A stretch of DNA of 64,000 bases. Origin: Zanthoxylum bungeanum. Lineage: Eukaryota; Streptophyta; Magnoliopsida; Sapindales; Rutaceae. The position numbers and the translations under genes are program-made. The stretch's first letter is position 1, and each line of letters opens with the position of its first letter. The notes under the pieces are model-generated. The model searched no databases and had not been told where the DNA came from. It saw nothing but the letters and a program-made list of their open reading frames with translations. Location of the stretch: contig SKCR01049633.1 of assembly GCA_019454045.1 (NCBI GenBank), forward strand, positions 62,001 to 126,000, written 5' to 3'. Below, piece after piece: positions 59,411 through 64,000 of the stretch.

Positions 59411-61180
59411 GTCCGCGCTTGACTGGGATCACTAGGTTTGTTGTGCCAAAGCCAAGGCCTAGTTGATTCAGAGGAAAAAGGTTAGGGTATACATTCGATG
59501 TATAGGCATATATAAGATATATGTTTGGGACTTGGATGTCCACCTACTGGATCTAGGAGTTGGATGAGATCCAATTGATCTTCGAGATCTACCTAGTTAA
59601 TTATCATACAATTTGTTGGCCAAAGTCAAGATTGTGTGATATTTAACGGGATCCTAGCCCACTAGGAAACACGGTTTCCCGAGTACTCGACAGAGGGTTA
59701 GAGGCTCGATGAAAAATAGTGGGAGGCAAGAATTGAATTTGCAATACTCGTTCAATTACTCGCCATACGCGCTCATTTAAATTATTTCGTCATTAGATTA
59801 AATGTTAGTTGGACTAATATTTAAATTGTTGTTTTAATAAACTGTTGGACTGTATTATACTATTGATTATATATAATTGGATTATATTAATCAATATATT
59901 TGAATTAATTAATTTCAGTTTACAGTTGATTTTATAATTGGATTATAGTAATCAATGTAATTGAGGTTAATTAATTTGGATTATATTTGATTATATAGTT
60001 GGACTATTATAATCATTATAATATATATAGTACCACTAATCGTTGATTAAATAGTTGGACTATTGTAATCAAGATAAATTGAAAAGTTGGATATTTAAAA
60101 TATAATCTGGGATTAAAATATTTTAAATGATTTAGTTTTCAAATTGGGAATAAATAATAGGTTACTTTATTTGAAAAATAACTTATTATATCTTAAGCCC
60201 AAAATTAAGCAAAATAAGTAGAGCATAAAATCTTTGGAAGATTTATGTGATGATGACTTTAGTGCTTAATTTAATATACTTGTCATAAATCTAATTTTAG
60301 ATTTAAGAAGTATTAAAATTGTAATTTATAATTCTTGGAGAATTAATTGACTATTCTAGAGGAGATAAAGTCAAAGTTTGCAATTGGGCATGTAGCACGA
60401 GGTGCACATCGTTTCAATATTCTAAAAACCCAAGGCTTGGCCTAAGGTTTTTGAAATATTGAAAAGGATAATTGACATATCCCAAAATGACTACCATTTG
60501 GATATGACAGACACGAAGGAATTAAAGAAAGGGCAAGGCTCTTACTTTAAAAATGTTTGTCTTAGTTATGTTCACAGCTAGTATTGAAATTAGATTTTAA
60601 ATACTTAGTGTGGTACATAAAATATATGTATTGATGTTCAGAATCTGCTTTGAGCAGGATACTGACTTCAAGCCGAGATTTCTCTGCGAATTGGAAACGG
60701 GACGAAAGTCGCTGTTTCGACCGTAGATACCTAAGTTTAGGAACTACCCTTCGGGTCTGTACTTGAATTAGGAACTGTTATAATGTAACTAGTTTGACTA
60801 GAGACATTATCTCTATATTAGTGTTTAATCTGTTGCGGATAAAACCTTTATATTATAGAACACTAAGTGTTTTATTATATAAAGATGATACTGAGATAAA
60901 TACATTAGATGTAAATAACAGAATTTATATTTTGAATATAAATAAAATCTCAAACATATAAAATGACAAATAAATAGCTCAAATTGATTTGATCAATAGA
61001 GACTTATTTGTGGCATTGTTGTCTGGGACACAATTATACAAGACTCGTATATCCACACTTTTGAAGAGTGGATACTAGGACTGATTTGACTATACAAATA
61101 AAGTCTACGAATATAGTTTGTTAGGTAAAGTACCTAAAACACTGTTTACTTGGTAATAGTGTAAGTGCCACTGATCTGTT
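59411..61180 (+). other. Leader of element C, second part
   Basis: Continues C after D. It holds the third GGCCAAAGTCAAG copy near 59615 and the inverted-repeat array at 59805-60075, then AT-rich sequence up to the integrase remnant. No gene is seen. Confidence 0.6.
59805..60075 (+). repeat. Array of six short inverted repeats, element C
   Basis: Orthologous to 4005-4270 in F, in sense orientation. Units include TTAGT-TGG-ACTAA (59805-59817), ATATAAT-TGG-ATTATAT, ATAAT-TGG-ATTAT (59934-59946) and ATAGT-TGG-ACTAT twice. One unit (ACTGTTGGACTGT) has lost pairing relative to F. Confidence 0.7.
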
Positions 61181-63419
61181 AGCCCTATTCATGGTGAAGT
61201 TAGTGGGCCCATATCCAGCTAGGCTAGATGTGAACATGAATATTTCGTGACCTTAATGGATGTGGCATCTCGTTACGGTTATGTGTTTCTTTTGAAGAAC
61301 ACAAATCAGAAACTTTTAGAGTTTCGACACGAAATAGACAAACAGATCAGCTATAGTATTATACCGTCACGGTAAGACCGTAATGGAAAATACTTAAGCA
61401 ATAAGTTTCTTATATACTTGAAAGAGTATATTATTCTTTCAAATGAGGACTCCTCCCGGAACACGTCAAAGTGACGGTGTTTCCAAACGGATTAACCGAA
61501 TCATGTTAGACATGATAAGGCTAATCATGAGTCGCTCTGAGCTACCATTTCCTTCAATGGATAAGTTTTAACAGTGCAATAACTTATTTGGAATAAGGTT
61601 CCATATAAATCTGTTTGACAGATGTCATATAGGATATGAACAGGGAAGAAACGAGGTTTCTCATTCCTAATAATTTGGGTATGCCAGGCATAACGTTTGG
61701 ATGATACCAAACTAAAGACCCAAATTGGATAAGTGCCAATATAGGTTATCCTAAGGGAAACCATAAGTATAGTACTTATATATCTCACAAGAGAACAATG
61801 TGATTGTTGCTCACCATTCGGTTTTTCCTGAGAGGAATACCGATATGCAGTGGTCAGTGGGAGGATAGTGATACTCGATGAAAATCGGAGTAATACTGTA
61901 CAAGGCACGAAGTCCTTAATGGAACACAAATAGTTCATCTATGATGAACCTATACCATTAATCTTCGAGTACACAAGAACCGCGTAGATCAGAGAGAGTC
62001 AGAAAAACAACCTGGGGTATGGGTTTCTGATCTCACCTCATAAAGATGTTAATCTTTTAAGGTATACCAACTGATTACGTATGAGGTAGTGATACAAGGT
62101 ATCGACTCCCTATTATGACAAAGTGTCATGAGTCCAAAATGGATTCCATGTATATCAACAAGTTTGGATACTAGTTGATGTACCATAAGGCATTGTGCCT
62201 ATTGGTACTTTATAAGTCTTCAAGGAAGACATACATGGAAGGCAACATACCAACGTACTAAGCTAGGCTTGTAAAGAAAAGGTAGAGTTATCAACATTGT
62301 GTTGATTCCGACGAAACCTTTTACCTGTTGCCATTGTAAATCCATTTGGATAATGCTTGCTAAAGCTGTGTATTTCATTTATGAAATATGACAGCTTAAC
62401 GGAAAATCGCTTTCCTGAAAAGGAAACCTTTCGGAGGATTTTATAACATCCTGTCGGTTTTATCGTACAATAAAAAGCAAACAAGGTTCGCAGGTTATTC
62501 GATCCATGTTTGGATTGAAGCAAGCACAGGTTCTAGGAATTGTCGTTTTGATGTAATCATAATGGAGTATGATTTAATTCAAAACGAAATGATTCTTGTG
62601 TATATAAGGAGGTTAGTGGGAGTGCACTGACATGAATGTCATGTAAAATAATGATAATATGTCATTTCTTGGAAATGAAATTCCCATAAAGCAATTGGTG
62701 AAAGCTTGGCTTTCATAAGAAATTCTCCGTAAAATTCTGGGGAGTAACAACCTTTATTCAAGGAATAAAGATCTACTGGGATATATTTGGAGTTGTTAAC
62801 ACTCTCTGGAAATTGTACATTTAAAATGTACTTGTATTGGTGTCTCATACGCTTCGAGCATATGGAGTCACAATCGGGTCAATCCAAGTGATAGTCACTG
62901 GATTGAAGATTAAGAACATCTGTTAGTATCTGAGAGAACTAAAGATATTGTCTTAAACTATGGAGATGGAGAACTTGAAGTGACTGGGATCACTGCTGCA
63001 AGTTTCCAAACCGGTAAATACTGCGGTACTATAAAAGTTTGAACACTGGGACAGTGAGCTAGAAACCTTCCAAGCAAGATTCTGTTGCCGAATTAACAAC
63101 AAATGCGGATTATTGCTGCAGCTGAGGCAGCAATAGAAGCCATTTGGATCGAAAATAAATCTAATTAGATTAGATATAGTTCTTTTAGCAGCTGAGCTAG
63201 GCGTCAGCACAGGCTAAGGAATTAAAGGTCTCATCGACGATCCAGATATATACTTCTATATCATCTGATTCGTTCGGATCACACATCGTGGCGATGTGAT
63301 GATCGTATAAATCGCGTCAGACGATTATCAGACAAATCCGCTGACGAAAACCTTTCCTCAGCAATTTGAGCGAACCGTACATAGTTCGGGTGTTAGACAC
63401 TCGAGTGACTGGCTATGTG
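61181..63419 (+). pseudogene. Decayed copia pol of element C
   Basis: Integrase-core remnant near 61255-61330 (M-D-V-A-S-R-Y-G-Y-V-F), integrase C-terminal part near 61445-61610 with in-frame TAA at 61569-61571, RT remnant near 62370-62590, and RNase H remnant near 63110-63150 (IAAAEAAIEAIWI). No domain is open. The pattern of damage matches F more than B. Confidence 0.7.
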
Positions 63420-63432
63420 CCAAGTGGGAGAT
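63420..63432 (+). other. Polypurine tract of element C
   Basis: CCAAGTGGGAGAT directly before the 3' LTR. Confidence 0.8.
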
Positions 63433-64000
63433 TGTTGGATAATATGACCCATAGCGTCACTATTTGTACAGATCACGGTGATGTTGTACAAATTAACTAT
63501 GTGACAAGGAAATTGCACTCTCATCATTTGTGATTAGATCACCATATATGTATAAATGAAGAGAGGTCCATATGATTAGTTCCTGGATTGAGATGATATG
63601 AGACAGTATCAGTCCACGAAGGATTAATCATTAAATATCCCTAGCCGGAGTATTATCGAGACATGACATCGATAATGCGGAATAGGCTAGTATTACACTT
63701 GACGCGTTGTGAGGGCACAACGACATAGTTCTCATATATTTAAGGTTGTGTTTCACCGATGGTACGGGAAACAGCTTCCCTCTGGATAGACCCCTCGGAA
63801 TCTCATTGGTATTATGACTTTGTGTCTATGGGAGGCCGAAATCAAGGTAGGTGTGTATAGTCTTAACCTGAGACTTGCATCGCTAATACTTGCGATAATC
63901 GGTAGACTTTGGTCTTGGTGGTACAGGGCTTTAACCGGTTCTGCGTACACCGCTTCTGGGTTTATCAGAGAGTCGTAGTGTATTGGGTGTGATGTCGAGA
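63433..64000 (+). repeat. 3' LTR of element C (partial, window edge)
   Basis: First 568 bp of the LTR, matching 45210 onward. About 30 bp present in the 5' LTR around TTAAGTATTGGATACTTATG is missing here, between short repeats. Confidence 0.9.

Larger units (their letters stand above)
45210..64000 (+). mobile_element. Element C: family-X element split by copia element D
   Basis: 5' LTR 45210-47292, primer site, leader 47293-49313 and 59411 onward, decayed pol, polypurine tract and a 3' LTR from 63433 past the window edge. The visible LTR stretches are very similar, with a handful of substitutions and one deletion of about 30 bp in the 3' copy. The interior without D is about 6.0 kb. The left flank CACAA (45205-45209) would be the target site. 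Confidence 0.85.

Overview
The window is plant nuclear DNA made almost entirely of nested LTR retrotransposons. I see no convincing host gene, tRNA, rRNA or CRISPR array. Plant origin is indicated by a Ty3/gypsy element of the Tat/Retand type (double RNase H, tRNA-Asp-like primer site, antisense gene downstream of pol), by Ty1/copia elements with initiator-Met primer sites, by a gypsy-type solo LTR opening TGTAACATCCC, and by a probable CACTA remnant. A eudicot is likely, but the species is not identifiable from sequence alone.

Layout. 1-10841: a minus-strand copia-like element (called F, of family X) whose 3' LTR runs off the left edge; it carries a solo family-X LTR (K, 6219-8203, TSD AAATG). 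F lies in Retand I (10842-14063), of which only the end of the antisense gene region and the 3' LTR are visible. 14064-15345 plus 26889-27524: DNA with CACTA-like traces and a TGC/GCA-rich minisatellite, split by Retand II (15346-26888, TSD AAAAG, two 753-bp LTRs). 27525-29924: decayed Ty3/gypsy element G, cut by a minus-strand LTR H (29925-31652), itself cut by a minus-strand family-X LTR end (31653-31836), which is cut by family-X element B (31837-45209). B contains a 3945-bp gypsy-type solo LTR (34596-38540, TSD GCAAA) and a rearranged family-X LTR (E, 38885-40965). B's 3' LTR is cut by family-X element C (45210 to the right edge), and C is cut by a full-length Ty1/copia element D (49314-59405, TSD AATGG).

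Coding state. Retand II keeps one long open frame covering zinc finger, protease, reverse transcriptase and both RNase H domains, but gag and integrase are broken. D has recognisable gag, protease, integrase, RT and RNase H, interrupted by frameshifts and stops. Family-X pol is heavily decayed, and F and C share an in-frame stop although each has similar LTRs, suggesting movement with proteins supplied in trans.

Most unusual signals. (1) Family-X LTRs contain a run of short perfect inverted repeats with about 3-nt spacers, in which both arms differ together between copies. (2) The 3945-bp solo LTR contains five hairpins with a near-constant 13-nt loop and arms that change together. (3) Both Retand copies carry an antisense multi-exon gene whose splice sites and possible promoter are conserved. 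All coordinates were read by eye; no alignment or database search was run.
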